The notes beneath the pieces are model-generated. The model was not told where the DNA came from, did not search any database, and was given only the letters and a program-made list of their open reading frames with translations. Source: an uncultured Latescibacterota bacterium (GTDB taxonomy: Bacteria > Latescibacterota > UBA2968). From it: 64,000 nt of DNA. Numbering within the stretch: the stretch's first letter is position 1; the number at the start of each line of letters is the position of its first letter. Positions 17,644-25,052 of the stretch are shown in pieces. The stretch is taken from the NCBI GenBank assembly GCA_951812755.1, contig OX638329.1, positions 1,969,339 to 2,033,338 of the forward strand, given 5' to 3'. The translations under genes and the position numbers were made by a program.

Positions 17644-17883
17644 CTATACCTGCTGTGCAGATGCCAACATCTCACCAACGGCATCGGGCAGGTCAACGCG
17701 ATGAAAACGATGGTCGCCAAAAGCGTAATCTTCACCGCTTTCGTCAATAATGCGAATATAGCCATGTGCAGAGGCTTCATCATCGGGAATGATGCGATAA
17801 ACCTTACCCACATCAAGAGACGCCTCGTATCCCTCACTATTGAGGCAGAGGGCAAATTGTTGTGTCCTGTAATCTTTTTTCAT
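17644..17883 (-). CDS. Small uncharacterised protein, paralogue of the one at 3367-3594
   Basis: 79 residues. It shares with the 75-residue product at 3367-3594 the order FALCLNS, ASLDVGKVYR, PDDEAS, RIIDESGED and VDLPDAV. No named domain is known to me. Its ATG directly follows the stop of the zinc-finger gene (stop TAA then ATG, no gap), which implies translational coupling to it. That arrangement is usual for two-gene toxin-antitoxin-like pairs, but this family is not a proven toxin or antitoxin. Confidence 0.7.
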   Translation of the reverse strand: MKKDYRTQQFALCLNSEGYEASLDVGKVYRIIPDDEASAHGYIRIIDESGEDYAFGDHRFHRVDLPDAVGEMLASAQQV

Positions 17884-18144
17884 TTAGGCTTGGCAAAGGT
17901 CCGTGAAGTGCTCTACGGGAATCTGAACTTCTTTGCTCGCTTTCTGACCCTGAACATGAAGTTCGTTGAATCGTTTTTCAATATCCCGCAATACCTGACC
18001 TTCAAAATATTGCTCGCCGCAATACGCACACTGAAGACAAGGCACATCATCCACGATAAGAAATTTGCCATCGTGCCGGTAAATGTATTGCGTTTGGCAA
18101 GACCGGAGTTCTTTATGACCACAGAAAGCACATCCTGTTTTCAT
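17884..18144 (-). CDS. YgiT/MqsA-type zinc-finger protein
   Basis: 86 residues with two CxxC pairs, C5-x-x-C8 (CAFC) and C36-x-x-C39 with CAYCGEQYFEG just after, as in the N-terminal zinc-binding domain of MqsA and YgiT-type antitoxins. The C-terminal HTH domain of full MqsA is absent. Such short zinc-finger proteins usually pair with a DUF4258 toxin; here the partner position is taken by the 79-aa family protein. It is the first gene of the small-gene run, starting 53 bp from the CRISPR-like remnant. Confidence 0.85.
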   Translation of the reverse strand: MKTGCAFCGHKELRSCQTQYIYRHDGKFLIVDDVPCLQCAYCGEQYFEGQVLRDIEKRFNELHVQGQKASKEVQIPVEHFTDLCQA

Positions 18145-18197
18145 CCTGAACCTCGTTCATAAGGGGTTGTGAATTATCGTCTCTCTATCTCTGAGAT

Positions 18198-18295
18198 GTT
18201 TCAACCCTCGCTCTCGTTTAGGGAGCGACTCAGAATATATGGTATATGCTGGTATCGGTCAAAATTTCAATCCACGCCCCAATGATGGGGACGAC
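18198..18295 (-). CRISPR. Degenerate CRISPR-like remnant: two 32-bp repeats, one 34-bp spacer
   Basis: Two 32-bp units at 18198-18229 and 18264-18295 are separated by 34 bp. Both open with TTTCAA and close with CGAC on the plus strand. Read on the minus strand, the unit at 18264-18295 begins GTCGTCCCC, has a GGGGCGTGG arm and ends ATTGAAAT, the pattern of type I-C repeats. The other begins GTCGCTCCC and ends GTTGAAAC. The two differ in the middle, so this is decayed or distal-end material. No third repeat lies at the expected spacing and no cas gene is in the window. The rest of the 18145-18466 gap shows nothing clear. Confidence 0.5.
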
Positions 18296-18466
18296 CCGTT
18301 GTACACCACTCCCAGGTCAGTTCATCTGCGATCCACAGACAGTTTTCCGCAATCTCTACTTTCGTTAGTCCGTAAATAATATACCCACATTTTGAAAGAG
18401 TAGTCTTGCCTTTTTCAAATCCCGTCTTATTTTGGTAAAACTTTAAGCGCAGGATTTTGGGCAGTC

Positions 18467-20455
18467 TTGAAAGTTAAAAAAGGGTTGGATTTGAAAAGTA
18501 CTGTTCTATCAAAAGTGACGCGGCGATCACTTGTTATCGGTTTGATCATGGCGGCGTGGGTCAATTTTTGGCCTGTGTACGCGAGTCTGGTGTTGCATTC
18601 CACACGCGCTGACCACGCGCATTTGTCTGTGGCTTTGCTCATTCCATATTTGTTCTTGCTGGTTGGCAATCTGTTTTTGAAAGGACGCAGCTTGTCGCCA
18701 TCTGAGTTGCTGATCGTGTGTTGTATAGGCATAGTAGCGGCGTGTATGCAGGGGGAGTGGTTGTCGAATTATTTGCTCGAAGCACTCACGATGCCGCATT
18801 ATTTTGCGTCGGCAGAGAACCGGTGGGGCGAGTTGTTGTTGCCGCATTTGCCGGGGTGGGCTGTGGTAAATGATCGCACGGCTGTGACGCATTTTTATGA
18901 GGGACTCCCGCCTGGGGAGGCGTTTCCGTGGCGTTTGTGGATTGCCCCGCTGTTCTGGTGGGGTACTTTTTTGGGTGCTATACTGGGTGTCAATCTCTGC
19001 TTGAGTGTGATTTTGCGAAAGCAGTGGGTGGCGCACGAGCGACTATCTTTTCCCGTGGCGCGCGCGCTTTTGGAACTGACGGGGGTGTCTGGAACGCGCG
19101 GCACGCTTTCATCTCTGGTGCGGTCGCGATTTTTTTTGGTGGGATTTGCCATCACTTTTCTGATGATTTGCTGGTTTATGCTCACCTGGTTTTATGTGGC
19201 TGTGCCGCCGCCGCCCATTTTAAGTGGAAATTTTGCGTCCAAATTGTTACCACTTGCGCGGGGTTTTCCGCCTTTTCAGTTGCGGTTCAGTATTTTGACA
19301 CTGGTGTTTGGCTATTTTACGAATCTGGAAGTGCTGTTTTCAATCTGGTTTTTTCACTTGCTGGCTATTGTACAGGCCGGGGTGTTTAATCGCATTGGTC
19401 TGGAAGTGGGCAGTGTGGATCCGTGGGGGTCTTTTCACGCGGCGGTGGGGTGGCAGAGTTTTGGGGGGATGATCGTCTTTGTCGGCTGGGGTCTGTGGAT
19501 TGCACGGTCGCATTTGCGGGATGTTTTTCGCAAAGCTTTTAAGGGCGATGATCGGGTGGATGATACCGGGGAATTGATGTCGTATCGGACCTCTGTGTGG
19601 ATGATGCTGGGCTGTTCTGCATATCTTTTGTTGTGGTTGAAAAGCGCGGGCATGGCCTGGGGACCCATTTTTGCATTTTATTTTGCCACGCTGGTCTTGT
19701 ATTTGGGACTGGCGCGGATTATGGTGGAGAGCGGGCTTATTTTTTTGCGCGGGCCTATTACGGCACAGGCTTTTACCTGGCATTTGTTCGGTGTTTTGGG
19801 CATGGGACCGGGCAGTGCGGTGATTTTGACGCTGACCAATGCGTTTGCGTGCGATGCCAAGACGTTTGCGATGACGCCTATGGCGCATGTGCCGAGGTTG
19901 GGTATGGAAATAAATAGCAGGTTTCGCAAAGTGCTCGCGCCGGGGGTGATGTTGGGGGCGTTGATAGGGGCTGTGACGGCGATGGGATTTATTTTGTATT
20001 ACGGCTATTATGTGATGGGGAGTTACAATTTTGGGACTGTGAGTTTCCGGGGTATCGGGGCGCTGAATCTGGCGGGGTTTAACCAACTCGCTGTGGGGCG
20101 CATTCAAGCCGGGACTATGGGTACGAGTTGGGATCGCATCGGTTTTTTGGGGATTGGCGCCGCGTTTACGGGTTTGTTGTTTTACCTGCGGTATCGGTTT
20201 CCTGGTTTTCCACTTCATCCAATTGGGTTTACGATTTCAGCTTCTGCACCGCTTCGCAATACAACGCTGACGATTTTTATGGTTTGGGCGTTGAAGACGA
20301 TTGTGTTGCGGCTTGGCGGGCTGGAGCGCTATCGCAAGTTGACACCGCTTTTTCTGGGGATGATGGTTGCTTATATGGCGGGCACGGCAATCGGTGTTGT
20401 TGTGGATTGGATCTGGTTCCACGGGCAGGGGCATATGATCCATGTCGCGTGGTGA
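18467..20455 (+). CDS. DUF6785-type polytopic membrane protein, copy 1
   Basis: 662 residues with a dozen or more hydrophobic helices. It shares with the products at 34107-36128 and 52989-54986 the strings YFASAENRW, PW-x-x-WIAPLFWWG, KQW-x-x-ERLSFP and a C-terminal signature ending GQGHMIHVAW. The family resembles oligopeptide-transporter-like membrane proteins, but no function is proven. The start is uncertain: TTG at 18467 is the first in-frame option and has no strong ribosome site. It faces the minus-strand sulfotransferase/isomerase operon across a hairpin. Confidence 0.85.
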   Translation: MKVKKGLDLKSTVLSKVTRRSLVIGLIMAAWVNFWPVYASLVLHSTRADHAHLSVALLIPYLFLLVGNLFLKGRSLSPSELLIVCCIGIVAACMQGEWLSNYLLEALTMPHYFASAENRWGELLLPHLPGWAVVNDRTAVTHFYEGLPPGEAFPWRLWIAPLFWWGTFLGAILGVNLCLSVILRKQWVAHERLSFPVARALLELTGVSGTRGTLSSLVRSRFFLVGFAITFLMICWFMLTWFYVAVPPPPILSGNFASKLLPLARGFPPFQLRFSILTLVFGYFTNLEVLFSIWFFHLLAIVQAGVFNRIGLEVGSVDPWGSFHAAVGWQSFGGMIVFVGWGLWIARSHLRDVFRKAFKGDDRVDDTGELMSYRTSVWMMLGCSAYLLLWLKSAGMAWGPIFAFYFATLVLYLGLARIMVESGLIFLRGPITAQAFTWHLFGVLGMGPGSAVILTLTNAFACDAKTFAMTPMAHVPRLGMEINSRFRKVLAPGVMLGALIGAVTAMGFILYYGYYVMGSYNFGTVSFRGIGALNLAGFNQLAVGRIQAGTMGTSWDRIGFLGIGAAFTGLLFYLRYRFPGFPLHPIGFTISASAPLRNTTLTIFMVWALKTIVLRLGGLERYRKLTPLFLGMMVAYMAGTAIGVVVDWIWFHGQGHMIHVAW

Positions 20456-20489
20456 GTGGGCGAATAGACGAATAGACGGAACGGGGTAC

Positions 20490-20513
20490 AACTGGCCGTA
20501 TCTCAGGCCAGTT
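20490..20513. terminator. Hairpin between convergent genes
   Basis: Perfect stem AACTGGCC (20490-20497) / GGCCAGTT (20506-20513) with an 8-nt loop, between the convergent genes ending at 20455 and 20547. There is no T run, so it is a hairpin of likely but unproven terminator function. Confidence 0.45.
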
Positions 20514-20536
20514 CATCAGCAGTTCACGACACGGAT

Positions 20537-20568
20537 CCATCGGTGTTCATCGGTGTTCATCGGTGGTT
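20537..20568. repeat. Tandem CGGTGTTCAT-type repeat
   Basis: Two exact CGGTGTTCAT units at 20541-20560 followed by CGGTGGTT, preceded by a partial unit. This matches a widespread intergenic repeat type with the theme ATCxGTGTTCATCxGTGG (general knowledge). It overlaps the 3' end of the 324-aa gene and encodes its last residues and stop. A second small tandem, GAATAGAC twice, lies at 20462-20477. Confidence 0.8.
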
Positions 20569-21521
20569 GCATTTATTAGCCGGTACAGATTTGGGATTGT
20601 CTCCCGGTGGTCGCCCTGAATATAATAGCTTTCGCCGCCGTCGCGAACCGTGCGGACGAGGATGGTTTTGAAGGGGCGGTAGTAATAACGGGGGTCGGTT
20701 TTGGGGGCTTCGGTGTCGAGGTCGTCGCCGAGGGGAATGAGGTCGAAGACGGCCGTGGTAAATTTGGCGATGCTGCGATTTTCCTGACGGGCGACATTGC
20801 GGGCCATGGCGAGGGCTTTGAGATAGACTTCGGGACCCATGATGGCCGTGCCGATGTTGAGCAGGACGCCGCCTTCGAGGTGGGAGATGGATTCTGTGAA
20901 AATTAAGAAGTCGGTGTAGGTGCTTGCGCCAATCGCGGCACCGTCGCAGTTGGGGTGTTCGTGAACGATGTCATAACCGATGCTGACGTGTGTGGTGATG
21001 GGGATATTGAGTCGAACAGCAGCGGCAAAAATACTGATGTCTTTGTGTGGGTAATTGCTTCCGAGGATGTTGCGTCCAACGGCTTCGCCCAGTCCAATGT
21101 CTTTTTGCGCCGCTGTTTGGGCAATGAGGTTGAGGTCGCCAGTTTCGGTCCATAGCCCAAATTCTCCGGTGCGGATATATTTCCCCACGCTTTCGGTGGT
21201 TGCGCCGATGCGGGCAAATTCGTAGTCGTGAATGGCACAGGCTCCATTGCCCGCAATATGGGTGATGAGGCCGCGTTCCATCAGGTCGATGAGATAGCGC
21301 GCGGTGCCAGCGCGAATGACGTGTGCGCCGATCATGAATATGACTGCGCAATTGTTTTGCCTGGCGCGTACAATGCGGTCTGCGACGATGGGGAGGTTAG
21401 GGTTGTCAAAAGGGGGTATTGGCGCATTGAGATCGGGAATTTGATCGACAGAGAGGTCGTGTTCCCGCTGGTTGAGCGGCCGGAGTTTGAGTTTGGAGCG
21501 ATCAAAGATTTTGTAGGGCAT
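20547..21521 (-). CDS. Uncharacterised 324-aa protein, possible deoxyhypusine-synthase-like fold
   Basis: Not firmly recognised. There are glycine-rich segments: FMIGAHVIRAGTARYLIDLM, HIAGNGACAIHDYEFA and GEAVGRNILG; then ITTHVSIGYDIVHEHPNCDG and a C-terminal GGVLLNIGTAIMGPE. These recall NAD-binding, deoxyhypusine-synthase-related proteins of unknown function in other bacteria; I would not assign an activity. It has no signal peptide. It is the last gene of the run that starts with the serine hydrolase, 11 bp after the sulfotransferase. The final residues are encoded by a dispersed repeat, so the native C-terminus may have been replaced. Confidence 0.75.
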   Translation of the reverse strand: MPYKIFDRSKLKLRPLNQREHDLSVDQIPDLNAPIPPFDNPNLPIVADRIVRARQNNCAVIFMIGAHVIRAGTARYLIDLMERGLITHIAGNGACAIHDYEFARIGATTESVGKYIRTGEFGLWTETGDLNLIAQTAAQKDIGLGEAVGRNILGSNYPHKDISIFAAAVRLNIPITTHVSIGYDIVHEHPNCDGAAIGASTYTDFLIFTESISHLEGGVLLNIGTAIMGPEVYLKALAMARNVARQENRSIAKFTTAVFDLIPLGDDLDTEAPKTDPRYYYRPFKTILVRTVRDGGESYYIQGDHRETIPNLYRLINATTDEHR

Positions 21522-21532
21522 GTTTGGGATTT

Positions 21533-22255
21533 TTAGATGTATTGGTATTCTTTCATCGCGGGATACAAAAACTCAAAATCATAGACGCCGTCATCGGTTT
21601 TCCACCTGCCCACGGAATCGGGACGCACGATTACTTTGCCCAATGGAAAGCCGAGAAATTCCTCTACCCGCGCAAATGTCTCATCCTGATTTGTGATCGC
21701 ATCCTCAAATCGCACGGTGATACAGTGTTTTGGCACGGGCGTGGATTTCATGATTTCATACTGATACAACCAGGAGATTGCCCGCCGCTCGCGTATGTCA
21801 TCTGTTTGTGGATATTGAATATCGAAATCGCACAAATCATCTGTTTTGTGTCCACTTAAGATGCAGTCTCGGGGATCGCGCACCCAATGAATATATTTGG
21901 CATCGGGAAACATGCGCACAATCCACGGATAGACCAGCGTGGTTTCGGGCAATTTCCATCCGTAGTTCTCGTACCGATTTCTGGGGGGAAGTACGTCTTG
22001 CAAATAGGTTTCGACCAGGTGGATAAATTCAGGATCGATGTGCATGGTATGCAAGGCATCAAAATCCCACGATAGACCACCATTCCATTTCACGTATTTA
22101 GCCATTACGCGGCACGCATCGTACAGCGCCTGGGGAGGCATTTTATCGCCCGATGCATTGATCAAGCGTCCCATGTACATACCGCTGGCATAGAGCGTGT
22201 GCGAGATTAACCGCGTGCCCGAATGCCCACGACCGATGACTGTGATTAACGACAA
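21533..22255 (-). CDS. Sulfotransferase family protein
   Basis: 240 residues. VIGRGHSGTRLISHT (6-20) is the 5'-phosphosulfate loop and VRDPRDCILSGH (125-136) the 3'-phosphate binding motif of PAPS-dependent sulfotransferases. It would transfer sulfate from PAPS to a hydroxyl or amine, the opposite of the many sulfatases in this window; the acceptor is unknown. The start is TTG at 22255 with AAGGAGG eight bases upstream; that ribosome site overlaps the stop of the upstream isomerase gene, so the pair is coupled. Confidence 0.88.
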   Translation of the reverse strand: MSLITVIGRGHSGTRLISHTLYASGMYMGRLINASGDKMPPQALYDACRVMAKYVKWNGGLSWDFDALHTMHIDPEFIHLVETYLQDVLPPRNRYENYGWKLPETTLVYPWIVRMFPDAKYIHWVRDPRDCILSGHKTDDLCDFDIQYPQTDDIRERRAISWLYQYEIMKSTPVPKHCITVRFEDAITNQDETFARVEEFLGFPLGKVIVRPDSVGRWKTDDGVYDFEFLYPAMKEYQYI

Positions 22256-22267
22256 TGTTTTTCCTCC

Positions 22268-23065
22268 TTATAATTTTTTTTCAAACTCATTTTTTACGCG
22301 AATTTTATCGGCTGCATTTCCAAAGCCCAGGCTGAACCATCCTTCGTATCCCAGGGTGTTTAAGCGTTTGAAAAGCGCGTCAAAATCGATTGTTCCTTCT
22401 CCTGGTACCAGGTGTATTTCATAGTCGCCATTGTTGTCATTTACGCGCACTTGACCGATGTTATCTACGCCAAAGGCATTGAGAAATCCAGCCCAGCCCT
22501 CGGGCACGAGATGCCCGTGTGCGACGTTGAAAGCCCACTTGAAGTGATCGGATTGAATGGCATCAAAAAACCACTGTGTCTCTTCGACGTTGTGCGGCAA
22601 ATAGTGAATTTCGGCGTGTTCGGGTTCCAGATTGTGGTTTTCAAAATAGATCGATACATCGGTTTTTTCCGCTCGATGCACCAGTTGTTTCATGCGTTCT
22701 ATGGCAGCATCTCGGCGAGGACCTGTATCGCCAAAGTGATAGCCCCCATGGCCGACGATCCAGCCGCATCCCAGTCGAACTGCCAGATCAAAATTGGCGT
22801 TCACATAGTTATCGACTGCTTCGGATAATATCGGCACGTATTCGGCATTGTTAATGGCGGAAGAGGGATGTACGCCGATTTGCACTTCGTGTTTTTCACA
22901 CAGATCTCGAATGTGTTTTACGCGCGCATTGTCAAAAGAAGTTAGATTATTTGGGGGCATGTCGGCCTGAAAGTCGATGTATCGAAATCCATTTTCTGCA
23001 CCCCACACAATGCCTTCTTCAAGGGGTATATTTTTGTCCATGTTGTATCCAAATCGCCCGCTCAT
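22268..23065 (-). CDS. Sugar phosphate isomerase/epimerase-like TIM barrel
   Basis: 265 residues of the AP-endonuclease-2-like TIM-barrel family, different in sequence from the one at 11354-12190. Metal-site segments: VSIYFENHNLEP, WAFNVAHGH and IHLVPGEGTIDF. It probably isomerises or epimerises a sugar derivative. I chose the ATG at 23065 since GGAG lies six bases before it; the earlier ATG at 23080 overlaps that site. The stop codon TAA overlaps the AAGGAGG of the sulfotransferase gene. Confidence 0.88.
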   Translation of the reverse strand: MSGRFGYNMDKNIPLEEGIVWGAENGFRYIDFQADMPPNNLTSFDNARVKHIRDLCEKHEVQIGVHPSSAINNAEYVPILSEAVDNYVNANFDLAVRLGCGWIVGHGGYHFGDTGPRRDAAIERMKQLVHRAEKTDVSIYFENHNLEPEHAEIHYLPHNVEETQWFFDAIQSDHFKWAFNVAHGHLVPEGWAGFLNAFGVDNIGQVRVNDNNGDYEIHLVPGEGTIDFDALFKRLNTLGYEGWFSLGFGNAADKIRVKNEFEKKL

Positions 23066-23091
23066 TATTGTCTCCATCAAGTTGATTGTGA

Positions 23092-23616
23092 CTACGGATG
23101 AATATCAATAGGCGTTCCATCTTTTACGGAAGTCCAGATCTCATCCATGGCTTCATTTTTCACAGCAATACATCCTTCCGTCCAATCGCGCCCCAAAAAC
23201 CAGTATCGACTCCACAGCGATGCCGATGCACCCGTTGGATATCCGTGAACCATGATGGCGCCACCTGGATTTACACCAAGGGAGTCTGCGCGTTGTTTGT
23301 CAGCTTTGTTTGGATAGGATATGTGTATAGATAGATAGTATTTGCTATTGGGATTGCGCCAGTCCAATATGTAGCGGCCTTCTGGCGTCCGCGAGTCGCC
23401 TTCGCGTGTTTTATGGCCCTGCGGTGCTTTGCCCAGTGCAATTGGATATTGTTTGAGCACACTATCGCCCCGGCACAATTGCAATACGCGCTTTTTTTTG
23501 TACACAACCACGCGATCTACATTGGGTATATGCTCACCCAAAACGGGTGTTAAAAGAAGGAAAATGATAAATATCTCTATCAGTGCGGTGAATGGTTTCC
23601 GATGTAAAAAAATCAT
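23092..23616 (-). CDS. L,D-transpeptidase, YkuD domain
   Basis: 174 residues. An N-terminal hydrophobic segment (10-26) acts as signal or anchor. The YkuD domain ends with the catalytic pair: H124 in MVHGYP and C149 in TEGCIAV. The family makes 3-3 crosslinks in peptidoglycan or attaches lipoproteins in the periplasm. Its start overlaps the stop of the upstream serine hydrolase gene in a TAATG arrangement, so the two are coupled. Confidence 0.93.
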   Translation of the reverse strand: MIFLHRKPFTALIEIFIIFLLLTPVLGEHIPNVDRVVVYKKKRVLQLCRGDSVLKQYPIALGKAPQGHKTREGDSRTPEGRYILDWRNPNSKYYLSIHISYPNKADKQRADSLGVNPGGAIMVHGYPTGASASLWSRYWFLGRDWTEGCIAVKNEAMDEIWTSVKDGTPIDIHP

Positions 23617-24815
23617 TACTCAATCAGTGCCTGATACACCAGTGTCTTAAATTCAGCGCGAATGCGGTAGTAATTTGCGGGCATAAATTGCGTGAGCAAT
23701 AGCCCGACGAGTTCTTCTTCATAATCGATCCAGAACGCTGTTGTTGCCGCACCGCCCCAGCGAAATGTACCCACACTGCCGGGACCGCCAGCGGCTGCAT
23801 CGAGCAAAATCGCGCCTCCCAATCCAAAACCTTCACCTGACAGATTTGTCAGTCCCAGGGAGATGGGCATCAGTTCGTCGGGCAAGTGGTTCATTGTCAT
23901 CAGTTCTACAGTTTTGCGTCCCAATAGCCGTACGCCGTGAAACACGCCTCCATTGAGCATCAGGTGGCAGAAGCGGATGTAATCAGAGGCTGTGGAGACC
24001 AATCCGCCGCCACCGGAAAAGAATTTTTGCGGACTGGAAAATTTGCTGGTTGCCGGGTCGTCAATCACGCGAATCCCACCTTCTTGTGCCGGGCCGTAAT
24101 TTGTTGCAAATCGATGGCCCTGGCCCTCGCGCACCCAAAATTCCGTGTCTTCCATGCCCAGAGGGTCTAAAATTCGCTCTCTGAAAAATGTATTGAGAGG
24201 CATGCCGGAGATAACTTCGACAAAATGACCGAGTACATCGGTCGATACGCTGTAGCGCCAGGCAGTACCCGGTTGGTTTGCCAGCGGCAGTGTTGATAGT
24301 GTTTGTACCATTTCTTTTGTCGAATGGTCTGGCCGATTAATTTTTGCCTGATTATACATTTGTTCGACAGGTGAATTGCCCATAAAGCCATACGTCATCC
24401 CCGATGTGTGGGTCATCAGATGGCGAATCGTGATTTCTCTCTCCAGGTCCTCCGGAGGCACGCCTGTACCCGCGAAGACTTGTACCTCTTTTAATTCTGG
24501 AATAAAATCCGATACGGGATCATCCAGTTGAAAAAGCCCCTCTTCATAGAGCATCATGGCCGCGACAGTTGTGATCGGTTTGGTCATTGAATAAATCCGA
24601 AAAATTGTATCGCGCGTTGTGGGTACTTTTGTGTCTTGCGTTCCGAAACAAGAAAAATGCGCGATTTTGCCCTGCCGACAAACCATTGTTATAATGCTGA
24701 CCAGTTTGTCTTCGTCGATATAGCGTTGCATCACGCGATTGATGCGGTGCAGGCGCGTAGCTGATAGTCCCACATCTTCTGGTGCAACAATGGGAAGTCC
24801 CGGATCACTGTTCAA
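23616..24815 (-). CDS. Class C beta-lactamase-like serine hydrolase
   Basis: 399 residues of the beta-lactamase/esterase family. S76-M-T-K79 is the SxxK nucleophile motif, Y188-S-V is in the YxN position, and GGGGLVSTASDYIRF is the downstream family string. Members are esterases, D-aminopeptidases or penicillin-binding-like enzymes; the fold alone does not decide. No signal peptide is visible. The start is TTG at 24815 with AAAGGAG upstream. It is the first gene of the minus-strand run and diverges from the sulfatase at 25053. Confidence 0.9.
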   Translation of the reverse strand: MNSDPGLPIVAPEDVGLSATRLHRINRVMQRYIDEDKLVSIITMVCRQGKIAHFSCFGTQDTKVPTTRDTIFRIYSMTKPITTVAAMMLYEEGLFQLDDPVSDFIPELKEVQVFAGTGVPPEDLEREITIRHLMTHTSGMTYGFMGNSPVEQMYNQAKINRPDHSTKEMVQTLSTLPLANQPGTAWRYSVSTDVLGHFVEVISGMPLNTFFRERILDPLGMEDTEFWVREGQGHRFATNYGPAQEGGIRVIDDPATSKFSSPQKFFSGGGGLVSTASDYIRFCHLMLNGGVFHGVRLLGRKTVELMTMNHLPDELMPISLGLTNLSGEGFGLGGAILLDAAAGGPGSVGTFRWGGAATTAFWIDYEEELVGLLLTQFMPANYYRIRAEFKTLVYQALIE

Positions 24816-24841
24816 AATTCGCTCCTTTCGACTAACTTGAT

Positions 24842-24866
24842 TTGAAACATCCGGCTCCGAACCCTC
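24842..24866. repeat. 25-bp dispersed repeat, copy 1
   Basis: TTGAAACATCCGG then CTCCGAACCCTC; the copy at 27918-27942 differs at one base. This copy sits just upstream of the serine hydrolase start. Both flank the sulfatase/GH4 pair in direct orientation, 3.1 kb apart. Confidence 0.75.
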
Positions 24867-24991
24867 GTGCCGGTCTTATGGGAAAAGATTCTGTGAAAAT
24901 ATACGAACTCGTCTGAGAAAAAAAAATACTATGTCTTTCTGCACATCTCCTATCGCCTTTTGGCCCGAATAGTCTGTTCTTGACCTTTTCT

Positions 24992-25033
24992 GTTGCAGGC
25001 TTCATGGTAGTGCAACAATTGAAATTGCGCAAT
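24992..25033 (+). promoter_or_regulatory. Operator-like palindromes upstream of the sulfatase/GH4 operon
   Basis: An inverted repeat GTTGCA (24992-24997) / TGCAAC (25011-25016), then the perfect palindrome ATTGCGCAAT (25024-25033), 19 bp before the ATG at 25053. TTGACC about ten bases before the first arm could be a -35. A central CG palindrome is typical of LacI-family operators (inference); no such regulator is nearby. Confidence 0.35.
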
Positions 25034-25052
25034 CCATACAAAAGGATGAGCT

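Noticed and set aside
19340-20218. Minus-strand open frame opposite DUF6785 copy 1
   Set aside because: The translation is a compositionally biased (Pro/His/Arg) shadow of a membrane protein gene; no ribosome site or domain.
20537-20568. Considered as a CRISPR repeat
   Set aside because: The units are directly adjacent 10-bp tandems with no spacers.
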